64,000 bases of DNA from Mesodorylaimus sp. YZB2_4 (Eukaryota; Nematoda; Enoplea; Dorylaimida; Dorylaimidae): NCBI GenBank assembly GCA_030248295.1, contig JASANH010000148.1:35723-99722 (forward strand). Reading direction: 5' to 3'. Of this stretch, positions 1-11,208 are shown piece by piece. A model generated the notes under the pieces. It ran no database searches. It worked only from the letters and a program-made list of their open reading frames with translations, and was not told the origin of the DNA. Made by a program: the position numbers and the translations under genes. The stretch's first letter is position 1. The number at the start of each line of letters is the position of its first letter.

Positions 1-189
1 GAATTTTGCTTGAATGTGGTACCTGCACGAATCAGGCACAAGTTAGGTTTATCATCCTGTCCTGGTCCACATTAGACCCAACACTGGTCAGCACAAACCT
101 TAAATCTGAGGGCCTGTCTGAGGTTGAGGGGACACAGGGTACACCCAGGAATGAGGGAGGAGGCAAGGCCCCAGGATTACAATACTTAC

Positions 190-3100
190 CTCCAATGTAA
201 CACTGGGTGACGGTCATACGATTCATGGTCAGGGTGCCAGTCTTATCCGTGCATATAGTCGTAGCACTGCCCATGGTCTCGCAGGTCGACAGATGCCGCA
301 CGAGAATGTTCTCTTTCATCATTTGCTAAAAAGGTGAGGGAAGATGCACACGTCTTTAGTATTTCCTGACAACTATAACCTGTTTTCTTTGAGAATATAC
401 ACAACCTTCACGTGCCGCACGGTGCATTCCCGCAGAAAACAGATAGTATGTCAAGCCTGGGAAGCAGCGAAGTGCGTGTCTCTGTAACCCTGGCGCCTGG
501 CTGGCCATGGCGAGTGAGAGCGATACCGATCTCCCCTGGCTGGGAGACGTCAACCCCTCGCGTTGATGTTTCAGCCGCAGATGGTCGTGAGACTTGCCTT
601 GTTTCGGACGGAGTTTTTGTCCCGCCGACTTTGGCCAGCCACACCGCACCCCCTCATGCGCCCGCCAGGCTTGATTACATGTACATACCTTCACAGCATA
701 AGCCAGTGAGAAGGTGACAGCCAGGGGCAGTCCATCGGGAAGTACCATCACTAGGATGCTGATGCCTTCGATTAGGAACTCCATCAAGTGCTGCAAGTCC
801 TTGACCCGAAAGGGATCCTTGTTCACTGCGTACGTTCTGATTACATATCTCAGAAGCAGGATGGCGGTGCAGAGCACCCCGGCCGCGATACCTGAAATGG
901 GAATCCGTCGTCAGTGGTCTGGTCGACCTGATGCTTGCGCTCTAGGCGCGGTGAGGGTTTGTTAGGCCAGTCCTCTTGTAATGTGACTGGTGGATCTTTT
1001 GCACCACTCCCAGGGCCAGCCGAGTCTTCCGACCTGGTCCATGGCTGAAACATCACCCTGACGGCGGAGAGTATCGACTGCCAGTCGAGCCTCTACACTT
1101 CACGGGGAGAGTGGACGATGGACTAGTTATCTGCTCAGGAGTACAACGGGTGGGGTCCTGAAAATGGGTGTTCTGAACCAACCTATGCTCATCAGCAGGT
1201 AAGACAATGCTCGTTCATGCTCGGCTTTGGTCTTTTGGCGAGCAGGTCACCCTGCCGTGTATTATGAGGAATGGTCGATGGCATGCCACACTTATGACAT
1301 ATATGCCCGTATTTTTGGCCTAGGGTCACCTAGCTTAGGGGAGATCGCAACGCGCTAATACACTTACGGTTACAAAAAACTCAGGAAGGGACCTGCAATC
1401 GCCTTTCCCCTTGTTTATGTGCCCCTGGTCTGAACTAAGTGTGACCCCCTGTCACGGGTAGAATACCCCAACGCGTACTATGGTTCGAATCACTATTGCG
1501 TGGTACAGTTACAGAAACAGACGGTAGAACGGTGACACTGTACTGCCGACTGGCGGACACTTCTACAAAAGTAGAACCATAGCAAGCAAAGAATGCAGCA
1601 AGGGGGCAGCTGGCCAGGACCCAACCACAAATAGAAGGGCTGAGGAACAGTCTCAATGAGGCCAGGAGGGACCATGTATCAAACCAGTCAGGACTAGATC
1701 CAGGCCTCGCTCAAGAGACGGAGGAATGCGGAGGTATATTCACGTGCGCAAGAGGCATAAGTGCGGCTCTTACACTAGGGCACGAGGTAAACTTGGGGTC
1801 GACTTTTAGTACTCCTCCGAGGGGGACCAACTCTGAATGACCACGCACTAGGCGGTAACAGCCAAATCACCGTACTGGAGGGGGCGTAAGCAGGTACCTA
1901 CCCATGTATCCAATCCGCATTCCCAACTTTGATAATTTTTTGTACAATATCGACTTTTTCGGATCCGCCTGATCAGAGAATCTCTCATGTTCGGCCACGA
2001 GGCTGATCTTCCTTTCGTCTTTGGGTACAGTCCCGTAGCCATTTCCCATTGCATGGCCATTCAGCAACTCTTTCTCCGCGTCATCACCTAAACATAAGTT
2101 CCAGAAATCCTGCCCCTTACTTTGTCATACTGTACCTTTTCCATTCTTGCTCCTCCATTTGTTCATGGTGAGGCTCATCCTACGCAGGGCATTTCGCAGT
2201 CGGTTGCACACCCGTTTTCTGCGATCAGACGTTTTTGGTGCAGCTTCCAGAAGTTGGACGATGATGCCAATCTGCGATTTATTTCCGACTGCAGTCACGA
2301 CCATTCTTCCCCTGCCTTCCATGACGTGAGTTGCTGAAACGGGCGAGACTGTCGAAGCAGGATTCGTCAAAGGGTGTGGTCGCTTACTGGACCAAATCAT
2401 AGGGTCTATGTCCAGTCCCTTGCGCACATATATTGACTCGCCAGTCAAAGAGGACTCGTCCATGCTCAGATCATTGCTGTGGATGATCACTCCATCAGCG
2501 GGCAAGCAGTCGCCGTACTTGACAAGGCATATGTCGCCCACCACAATGTCCGCTGTCTCGACCATTCGTTGCTTGCCGTCACGCACCACACTGAACTGAC
2601 GCTCGTGTTCCAGCTTGGCTCTCAAGCGATAGAACTCTTTCTCTTTGTTGTACTGCGTGCCAGCCGTGGCCAGTACGACAATCAGGACTGTTGTGAATAT
2701 GGATAAGCTTTCCAACATGTCTGCCTTGGTTTCAGACTGGTCGCCCCTGTCAGCTGTAATGTACAATCTCGTACGGGACATATTCCAAAGTGGGAGAGGC
2801 CCTAGTTGGCATTGCTGAGGGCCAGGGTTCGGTCCCTGTGTCATTTCTCCGCCCTCTGCTTGTTTCATGAGGCATGGGCACCTACCACGGCCCGCGCCAT
2901 GTCCTAGTGGTTAAGGCGTCTGCCTCTCACGCTAGGTGCCCACTTATAGGGAAGGGTTCGACTGCCGCCTGGGCAAAATATGACTGTCAGTTTATGTGTC
3001 CGAGCCCTCGAGTGCGCTGTACAGTGCTTGGCTATGGCTAAAGTATGACATGACAACAATCGACCCAAAGTGGAGTCGGGCTTACTCCAAAATGTCATAG

Positions 3101-4376
3101 CGAATGAAACAATGGCCGCTATGAATAGCATGATCAGGATACGATCACTGGCAGCAGCCAACACCAATTTGAAAAACGATTTTGATTTGCCTCGAGTAGA
3201 TATATTTTGACCAAAAATTTGTTTACGCTTTTCGACATGACTGCTGGAGATACCTGAAAGGGCTGTCACGGTTGCCAAGGGCCAGCTGTGCGCAGGGGAG
3301 GAGAGCGCCAGTGGGACCTAAAATTTGGAGATAGTGGAGCAACGGAGGGATTTTTGTGCGTGCTACACAACTTCAGGATGGAACTCAAGGTTGCTAACGG
3401 TCATCCGGCTTGGCTTCCAGTAAGTGATCCTTGGATGCCTCCTGGTGGTTATCCCATAGAGAGGTTTGGCTTGTCAACGTATACTTAGAAGAGAGCCAGT
3501 GAGGTATCCAGGGTGGTTCCCGTTTCTTGAAGTTTGTGTATGAACCTCACAATAAAACGGGTGACAGCTCTGCCCAACGAATTATGGGAGTGGACCTTCA
3601 ATGTCTGGTCCATGCTCTCATGCGGGTCCCGCTTGTAGAGGCTCGATTGGCAATCGATGCTGTGCACGGAGCCGCTTGGAGCCGTGATTGATATTTCATG
3701 GACTTGGACGGAAGACTTGGTTGGCCGCCCTGGGTTTTTAGAGAAGTGCAAAAGCTCCACTGCTCACTCCCACCAATAATACGGACCCAGTCGTATTGCA
3801 CGCTGTGGCCACACAGTCTAAACTCCACTGTACCAGTTGTGTGGACACATAGCCTGCATCGTCAGGGGCCTGAGGGCTTATGAGGGGCGGTTTTCCTGCA
3901 CTCCGACTGGAGCAGGTAGTCTTGCGACTATACCTACGGCTGAAACATCAACTGGAGAGGTTGACGTCTCCCAGCCAGGGGGGTGGGGGGGCGCACACTC
4001 GACAGCAACGCCCACACGGCCAGAGTAAGAGATGTTGTTCAATTCTCATCAACGACAATATTTTTCCAAGAAATGAGGAAAAGTTGCCGTGAGCGCTAGA
4101 GCCCATGCTTATAAACATACTTCACTGCTTCCTGGCCATCTGCAGGCAAAATCCTTTGCTCAAATTAGAACAGCAGAAAAACCTGAAGCAACCACACACC
4201 TTACCATTATCGGGGCAAGTACCCAGTGCCTTGCACAATCCATAAGCATCACCAAAGTCGTCAACGAGTCTCTGTTTGGCTTCCTTTTTTTTCAGTTTCG
4301 ATAATGCATTTAAGTTAGACAAGATTTTCTCATAATTTTCCAATTGAAAATCTCCTCCTAAATGTCCATTTTCCAT
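190..4376 (-). CDS. ATP2B: Plasma-membrane Ca2+-transporting P-type ATPase (PMCA), N-terminal part
   Basis: P-type IIB ATPase that uses ATP to export Ca2+ from the cytosol. Seven exons on the minus strand: 4376-4205, 3253-3086, 2753-2388, 2333-2136, 2087-1902, 891-689 and 325-190. All have GT/AG borders and compatible phases. The gene continues past base 1, so the ATP-binding and later membrane domains are missing here. The visible protein is about 476 residues: cytosolic N terminus, first membrane pair (exon 2 and start of exon 3), actuator domain with DESSLTGES (exon 3) and the THVMEG region (exon 4), a membrane pair with [17 protein letters not shown] (PEGLPL in most animals), and the phosphorylation loop CTDKTGTLT in exon 7, with its catalytic Asp. 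I start at the ATG at 4376; upstream in-frame codons are not ATG. Exon 4-5 is the variable basic linker. A MITE sits in the intron between exons 6 and 7. Confidence 0.93.
483..679 (-). mobile_element. MITE of the TGTAACC family, full length
   Basis: About 197 bp bounded by TGTAACC and GATTACA, in a PMCA intron. It is the reverse complement of the intact copy at 56448-56643 and shares its internal blocks (GGCTGGGAGACGTCAACCCC, the GTTTCAGCC block, GGAGTTTTTGTCCCGCCGAC). No clear target duplication remains. A further decayed piece lies near 1010-1090. Confidence 0.75.
2890..2975 (+). repeat. tRNA-like sequence (Glu-like), pseudogene or SINE head
   Basis: Lies in PMCA intron 2. It has an A-box-like CCTAGTGGTTAAGGCG, a 7-base loop CTCTCAC that would give a CTC anticodon, and a B-box-like GGTTCGACTGC. 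The ends can pair only as GCCC/GGGC, and the anticodon stem is poor, so this is probably not a working tRNA. Confidence 0.4.
3895..4000 (+). mobile_element. Relic of the TGTAACC-family MITE
   Basis: Contains the family core: GACTGGAGCAGG, then GGCTGAAACATCAAC and GTTGACGTCTCCCAGCCAGG. Same orientation as the intact copy at 56448. Termini are lost. It lies in the first PMCA intron. Confidence 0.6.
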
Positions 4377-5124
4377 CGCAATACTGTGACTCGATGCGAA
4401 CAAAGCGGAAATTTTAATTTTAATTCGGCAATCTAAATTTCACCAGGGCCACCAAAATTATTCTTTCGTTGTCTCAATTTGCGAAAAACTCTGTTTCGTA
4501 AGACGATTTCACACAGTACACAATATGAACATATGTCTAGCGGGAGAGAAAGGGAGTGTGTATGGGTTACCCTACTTGGCTCGGCGGTGTCTTGTTTCGA
4601 AACTCGTTTAATAGTTTTCTATTCCAGGCAAATCTGGTCTTCTGCCGACCCCACACACTTGCGTACAAAAGAGTTCAAAGTTCCTACAGCTTGCCATTCT
4701 CCTTTTGCCCAATTTCGAAATTTTAAAAGTAGGACGCTTATTATGCGCAAAATTTTTTCTGACTAGAACGCCTATTCAACTCATTGATTGAGCACATTTT
4801 TTTGATGGACTTGCAGGATTTTTTTGTGAACTACATTTGTATAGGCGAAGTGAGCAATGATGGCAAGGGCAGTTTGTTAGGGAATCTAATCTTAGTTACC
4901 GGCAGACTCGAGCACCTTGATCAAGCAAAATACAATTTGGCCAGCTAGTACGTGCCCTGTGGGACAGCCGAGGGCCCAGAATGCCAATCCGATGCTCTCC
5001 CTGAAAATTTAATTTGCTTGAGGAGCTTCTCGTCAACACTTAAGCCGTGGGTGTTCTTAGATTGAGAAGAGCGAGGTAAAACTGAAGATTCGAAACGTGC
5101 GTGTTGTGGATGAGTGGATAGAGG
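4377..5124. promoter_or_regulatory. Divergent intergenic region between PMCA and GPCR
   Basis: 748 bp between the start codons of two genes pointing away from each other, so it should hold both promoters and 5' UTRs. It is AT-rich near 4400-4500 and 4680-4840. I see no named core motif. Confidence 0.4.
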
Positions 5125-6913
5125 ATGGAGAGTGAGGACGACTTGTATTCTGGGCAAGAAGATGAAGAGATCGAAGATGAGTTGTACATGTACGGATACC
5201 AGGATGTGGAAGAGGAGCTCTTGTTTGGCATTCAACGAACACAAGCCATCGCTTTGACTGCTATCGTGTGCATATCATTTCTCGGCAACATATTCGTTTT
5301 ATGTTCAATTTTTGTCTCTCATTATTCGCCTGGCTCGGCTCGACTAGTCTTCAGGCAGTTGCTGTGTCACATATGTATTACAGACCTGGCTTACGGCATT
5401 TTCACTATTTTGCCACGAACGATTAACATTTTGACATTTCCACGATTTTATGGTGGCTATTTCGTGTGCAGACTAGTCAAGTTCTTGCAGCTTATTCCAG
5501 TCTATGTGTGTCCTTTTCTGACAGTGGTGTGCGCAGTGGAGCGATATGCGACTATTCGACGAAAAATTGATCCGAATGATCCATTTTACTTGGTCGATAG
5601 GAGACGTATATCGTGGCGCGAGAGTCGATCTTTTGTGCACGTACTGTCATTTTGGGCTTGGATATGTGCTGTGGTCTTGTCAGCCCCGAACATATTAGCA
5701 TTTCGATACGAATATTTGGACGAGGCGGGCACGATCGGGGCTTGCGTGTATCAAGTGCGCGAAGCCTATGAGCGTCTCTGGTTGATATTCCTGACATTCG
5801 CTACTTGGCTGGTGCCCCTGTTGATCGTATTGATCCTGGGGACTAGCTTGTTGGTTCGGTACCGCAAGAAATGTCGAAAGAATTCAAAGACGATGAGACG
5901 AATCAGGGAGAAGGTGGAGGAAGGGGAGAACGTGCGTGTGCTAGCATTTTTTTCCGCGGTCGTATTAATGAAGTACATTTTATGGACGCCCTTCAACGTC
6001 ACTAACATCGTGGGCACTAATTGGAAGGCTGCTCTGATTGGTAAGTGTGCAGAGGTGCACCCATTGAAGCCAGCGCATTGAGTCAGTGCGGCCACCGTTT
6101 ATCACCGGCCTTGCTGCCTGTGTCCCGGGTTGGAACTTAGGGACAGTCGGGACGGAAGTTCAGGCGAAACACTGTATGTTCTCTGGTCAGGAACGACCGC
6201 CGACAACTATCCGGTGTGCCAGAAAGAATGACCCTCTCAGAAAAGGCTGAAGAGTCGCGTCGCAAACTTTAGACTAACACAGGCAGACAGAGCATTCCCC
6301 AGTGTCCCGTCCAGTCCAGTCCACAGGCAGTCTATATTCCGATACATTCGCTCCCTGATGCTCTCACAGATGCCCTCGGACACTGACCAGAGGTTGCGCT
6401 CTAGTCTAGCTCATAGAATAGTAGGTATCACCATGGGGCACTTTTTGTGCTACAGTATAGTCCAAAGCTCACAGTCAGTGGCTGCCAAGCGGCCCTTCGC
6501 TCAGGTGTCCAGGTGCCCCGTGATCTTTTTCGCCATCTTTTTCGCCCACGTGCCCATTCTGATTACTGTAGGCCGATAGCGGGCCAGGCTGGATGTGTAT
6601 TCTCTATTTTTCAGATGAGAACGTTTCTGTGGCCGTCACGTTGGCCAGTAACTGTTCGTGTTGCGTGCCGACAATAGTTTACGTCTTATTCGACTATAAA
6701 ATCATTCGAGACAACATTTCGAGCGTGTTGTCCAAATTCACAAGAAGCAACTATTCGAGCGAGCTTGTAGAAGAACGAGTGGCTGCAAATGGCACTGAGC
6801 AAAGAGCTGAAGCCAAGGCATCCACTTCGACTCCCGTTCTGCTAGTTAATGATGCCGAGCCCCCGAGGCGTGATAGCACTGTTGAGAAACATAGTCTTAC
6901 CGTGAGAATATGA
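5125..6913 (+). CDS. Class A (rhodopsin-like) G-protein-coupled receptor
   Basis: Two exons, 5125-6040 and 6612-6913, joined in phase 1 (gattg|gtaagt ... tttttcag|atgag), give 405 residues. Visible family features: TM1 with the conserved Asn (about residue 55), TM2 with Asp 87, Cys 115 and Cys 207 for the extracellular disulfide, ERY at the end of TM3 (139-141), Pro 231 in TM5, and WTPF in TM6 (287-290). TM7 is encoded by exon 2 and carries a modified end (VPTIVYVLFDY in place of NPxxY). The first 35 residues are very acidic with interspersed Tyr (DDLYSG, DELYMYGYQDVEEE), as in receptors whose Tyr are sulfated. A peptide or protein ligand is plausible, but the ligand cannot be read from sequence. 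A poly(A) signal AATAAA lies at 7091-7096. Confidence 0.88.
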
Positions 6914-7263
6914 GCGTGGTGTGCGTGCGTGATCTGCAAGAGTGCCCTCATCCTAAACGTGTGTGCGTGCATTGCAGGCCCTGACTGCCACGACTCCTGG
7001 GGTTTTTGCGTGACTGAACCCACGAATAACAAGGACTGACGCAGATGGCTTACGTGCAATAGGTTAGGCTCGAATGCTTCCAGCCCAGTTAATAAACGTA
7101 TTAACGTCTGGACGAAGACGCAAGGGAGACCTTGAATGAGCGCTGGGTAGAGAGAAGTCGATAGGGGCAAACATCTATTGAAATGACGAAGTGAGTGAGC
7201 CTGAATAGAGCGCAGGCAGATCACTCAGAAATGTTTTTCCGGTTGTTTAGACTGAGTCCATCC

Positions 7264-7476
7264 GCTCCCCGCGGTATCTTCTCCAATGTAGGGCTATTCC
7301 GCCTATTACAACTGTCTGCATACAAACATGGCAAGCCGAAGGGGTAACATTTGACACTTCCTGTTTACTCTTATGCCTTCTTGAAAATGCATACTCTTAG
7401 CTGCAAACAGTTGATCCTTTCATAATGCGTGGTGAAGGCTGAATAGCCCTACATTGGAGGAGATATCGCGAGGAGC
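7264..7476. mobile_element. Foldback element with 36-bp inverted ends
   Basis: Left arm 7264-7299 (GCTCCCCGCGGTATCTTC... to ...GGGCTATTC) and right arm 7441-7476 are inverted repeats with a few mismatches. The sequence between them has no coding capacity. A closely related single arm occurs at about 31275-31320 and 43680-43725. Confidence 0.7.
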
Positions 7477-7833
7477 TCCAGGCAGGCCTCCTGATCCTAG
7501 GAGGCAGAGATATCAACCCGACTGACAGGCCTTCCTCCAGACGACTTTATCCTCATTTTATGGCGGGCACCTCTGTCGACACACTCCGCCTCAACCTTGG
7601 CCTGACATTGGCTTTCACACACCACCACACCGATGGTGCACCTTTCAACATGGCTATACGGTCGTCGAACCACGCTGTCAGGCCGTGAAAGGATGGGTGC
7701 CACCACACAGAAAGACGGAATGAATGGCTATGAATGTAGCTCTTTTCTGCTAAAGCAAGGCTACACAGCCTCTGACAGGCCTTCCCGCCTTTATGAGCAT
7801 TTAATGGCAGTCACCGCTCGCAGTCCTGCAAGG

Positions 7834-7859
7834 AAGTACAGTACAGTACAGTACAGTAT
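7834..7859 (+). repeat. (AGTAC)n microsatellite
   Basis: About five perfect tandem AGTAC units. Followed by AATAAA at about 7873. Confidence 0.8.
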
Positions 7860-9487
7860 AACGCAAGGAATTCAATAAACACACGTTTTGTGAGCATGAG
7901 CACAGAGCTTCTGCCCCCCCTCCATATAAGACACGTAAAAAATAGGTTGCTCTTTCCGTGCTATTAAACTGGTTTTAGTTGGTTCGAAGACCCAGGAAAC
8001 ATGCCAAGGCATGAGAATGGGTAACTAAGTCAGATGTCACAGACTATGTAGACTTTGACTCAGACTTATTCGACTGATATTCCACTTATTTTACTTAAAT
8101 ATAGTTTCAGATCTATAAAGAGCTAACATCGTGGCAAGGGAAGATGCCGCACGCCCATGCCGAGCGTTGGCTATTGCGCATTGTCAGTGCGTGATGGCCC
8201 AGCAATGTCCTTGACTAGTCCCCTTTGGCGCTGGGTTTATGGGCGTATCGTTTTACGACCCAGTGACACTCCTTCTCACGTGCGGCAGTTTGATGGCAAG
8301 ATTTATGCCAGCCTGATAACTGCAATCATTATTGCCGGCAATGGGCATAAAATGTTTTCCTACTATTGCAAAGTGAAAACATCCGGCAGACGAGCAAAAA
8401 GAAGTCGTAGTATTATGTGTAGGATAGTTAGGTAGGACCAGTCTCATGAACAATGCCAACAGGACTAGTCTTTGAGAGCCTCAGGGACCATTCGCTATTG
8501 CACAGTATAAGAGACAGCCTGAATAAATTCATCAACCTTAAAGAAAAAGGCTTTTAGAATAAAATTCGTGTTTTGAACATTTTTGAAACTAGTGCTATAC
8601 AGACACTGTGCGCGGGTGGCGTAGGAGGTATGCGTATGAGAAATCTAAATTAGCGGTGTGTGGGCGAAGGTTTGTGGTCAGTGAGTCAAGGGTGGCCAGA
8701 GCACACTCTGCATCTGACCTGCCCAGATTTTAGTGCTCTGACTCATAGTTGCTAACTGGAACTGCCTCAATGTGTCCCATCAATGTAGTACCTCTAGTAT
8801 CTGGGCAGCTTGTATGAATGCTATGACTGACTCAAAAAGTATAACGGGATCGTACTTGCGTCTTACGATAAGGCAAACCTATACTTGCACGGCGCCGCGA
8901 TCTTGTCGACGGACTGTTGTAAATTAGGGACTGTCTAAAGGTCAGAAGACGCTGCGCTCTCTCAGCACCAAAAAGAATGCGCCAGGCTGGTTTCGAATTC
9001 AGCCAGGTTTGGTCGTCCATGTGCCCTGACTGGTCTTTGTCAGCTTGTCATATATTATCAGCCATGCAGCGTGTAATCTGCAAAAGTTGAAATGTGAACA
9101 TTGAGAGCAGGCCGGAGATTGGCATGCAATGAGATGGCATTCTACAGTAGTCCTTGTGGGCCTGGCGGATTCGAGTTGCCGATTGGGAAAGATTGAACGA
9201 AAGATTAACTGACGAAAACAGATGCCGCTGAGTGATCCGGTAGGTGACATCAGAGAACATGAACAGGTTGCCATCACCGATGCCAGGAATGGCCTTCAGG
9301 CATATTACTGCCATTAGTGTCGAATACGTCACGGCCAGGGAAGACCGACGGGAGAGTCTGGGCGGATGAAAGAGAAATGTCGTCTCCCTTCCTAATTTGG
9401 AAATGACTATGAAAGGCATCACCTTGCTCGCTTCGCGCACTCCGGCTGACCAATTCGCCTGTTCGTAGTGCGGTTGGTAGCGAAGAC

Positions 9488-10777
9488 ATGTTCTTGCCAC
9501 TTATCCTAGTGGTTCTTACTGTAACGATGGCGAATGGCTTCAGTAAGTATGCTCGCAACCCACCTGAACAGGGTCGTGGGGTCATAATTTGGGCCACCTG
9601 TACCACTGTGGTCTCTTAGGACAACCAAAGACCAGTCCATGGGCATGGCATACTATTAGCTCTCTTTCTCCCTACAGCCGCCAATGAGGTCATCTGCCAG
9701 CGATTGCCCAACAATGCCAATTGCCCAGGTGCCAGGAACCCTGTAAGTCGTGACATACCGCAGCCTCAGCCTCAGCCGCAGCCACAACCTCAGCTTCCGC
9801 CTCCACTCCCACCGCAAGTGTTACCACCGCAGCTTCAACCGCAAGTGCAGCCCCAGGCTCAACCTCAGACGACACAACAAGATGGTGAGCTTACCGTGTC
9901 ATCTTGTGAGCTCTTCAGGCATGCGTGACCTCGCTTTCAGCATACCAAGCTTGTCAGAACCTGAAGCAGCCATATGAGGCTCATTGTACGACTGGTGCCG
10001 CCTTGACGCCAGACGCGCAATCGTATTGCGACCTGTTCTTGGAGAGATGCGTGAACACTGGGTACAGTATGCCTGGCCCTGGTGGTGGTGGGCTGTACCC
10101 TTATCGTCGCGCCCCAAGAAGACGACTCGGGGCGAAGTGGATGCAACTGACGCGCCAGGCCGACCAGAACGAGCAGCTGAGACAGATCGACTCGACGGAG
10201 AAATGGTTGTATGACTGCGGCACCTACGACTTACAGTGAGGGCATTACAGGGAAACTTGGTGGTTGGATCACAATTGACCCCATTTCAGGTACAACACTC
10301 TGTGCTATCCAAACGGCAGCAACTTCTTCTGCAATGGACTTCGAAGAGTGTGCCTGACCCACGCTGAAGAACTCGCCGCTGGCCAGACCCCAGTCAATGG
10401 GCCATTCGCCCACAATAACGGACTGCCTACGTGAGCACAAAATACGCTTTGGGCCTACTCGCTTCTGGACTCTGTTTTGCAGGGGTGGTGCCGGCAGCAG
10501 CAGACCACTGACCTGGGGCAACAACCTTGGCATTGGTCCCTTCTTCAACCTGGGCGCCAACAGGGCCCTCAATCCTTTGCAAGGTTATGGCGAGGCCACA
10601 CAACTCCAAGTGCCCGTGGTTGGACTGGGAGCAACGATCAGCAGAGGTGTTGACTATGGTGGTCTGATTGGCATATCTCAACTGGGCCAAATATTGGATG
10701 GCAGAAGGAAGCGTAGCTCGGATGCTCTCTCTAGGCTCCTACTGCACCATACAAAGAGACGGGTGCGTGTGGTGTGA
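9488..10777 (+). CDS. Secreted Pro/Gln-rich and Cys-rich protein, unknown function
   Basis: Five exons (9488-9542, 9678-9884, 9941-10235, 10290-10430, 10483-10777) with GT/AG borders; phases close exactly to give 330 residues. It opens with a signal peptide (MFLPLILVVLTVTMANG). Then come a short Cys-containing segment, a low-complexity stretch of repeated PQ (about residues 38-85), a Cys-rich module (CQNL, EAHC, SYCDLFLERC), a Gly-rich spacer, a second Cys pair region (YDCG, LCYP, FFCNGLRRVC), and a Gly/Leu-rich C terminus ending in RRKRSS and KRRVRVV. The basic clusters could be processing sites. I do not recognise the family. The even spacing of Cys suggests a disulfide-bonded extracellular or matrix protein. 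Confidence 0.8.
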
Positions 10778-11208
10778 GACCTTAGAGAACTTCCATGAAG
10801 ATTTCTAGTGTTTGACTACACATGTATTCTCGAGGCGCTGTAGTGCATTCTACGCTGTGGTCCATAGTTTGTCACTGGTATCGAGAACATTAAAGATACC
10901 ATCATAGCCGTCCTGGACGTTTTGTTAGGCTTGAATAATTGATGCAATATGACTGCACCGGATTTTTATTGCGGTACTACAGTTTGCTGGTGGAAAATAT
11001 CGTCATGTCTACAGTAGGTACCGCGTTTTCACATTTAAATTTCCCGCTTTTTTTAAGTCAGACCGAAAGTACGTGCTCAAAAGTGCGCACTGGGTAGTAC
11101 GGTAACGGGGCTCGACGAAATTTCGATAAATTCGAAACTAAAAATGATAAAAACTCATGAGAATGAATTGGTTCTGTATGGTTTTGTGATTGTTTTGTTA
11201 TTTCCGCA

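Larger units (their letters stand above)
6914..9487. other. Intergenic stretch without a supported gene
   Basis: About 2.6 kb. It holds the GPCR 3' flank, a foldback element (7264-7476), an imperfect direct repeat (7524-7570 and 7777-7822, sharing GACAGGCCTTCC and a CATTTTATGGC-like block) and a short microsatellite. The open frames here (for example 8157-8435 + and 9048-9500 -) show no family motifs, repeats or splice context that I recognise. Confidence 0.5.

Noticed and set aside
9048-9606. Minus-strand frames of 150 and 110 codons upstream of the secreted PQ-rich gene
   Set aside because: No signal peptide, domain or splice context. They lie in repeat-poor noncoding sequence and partly overlap the first exon on the other strand.
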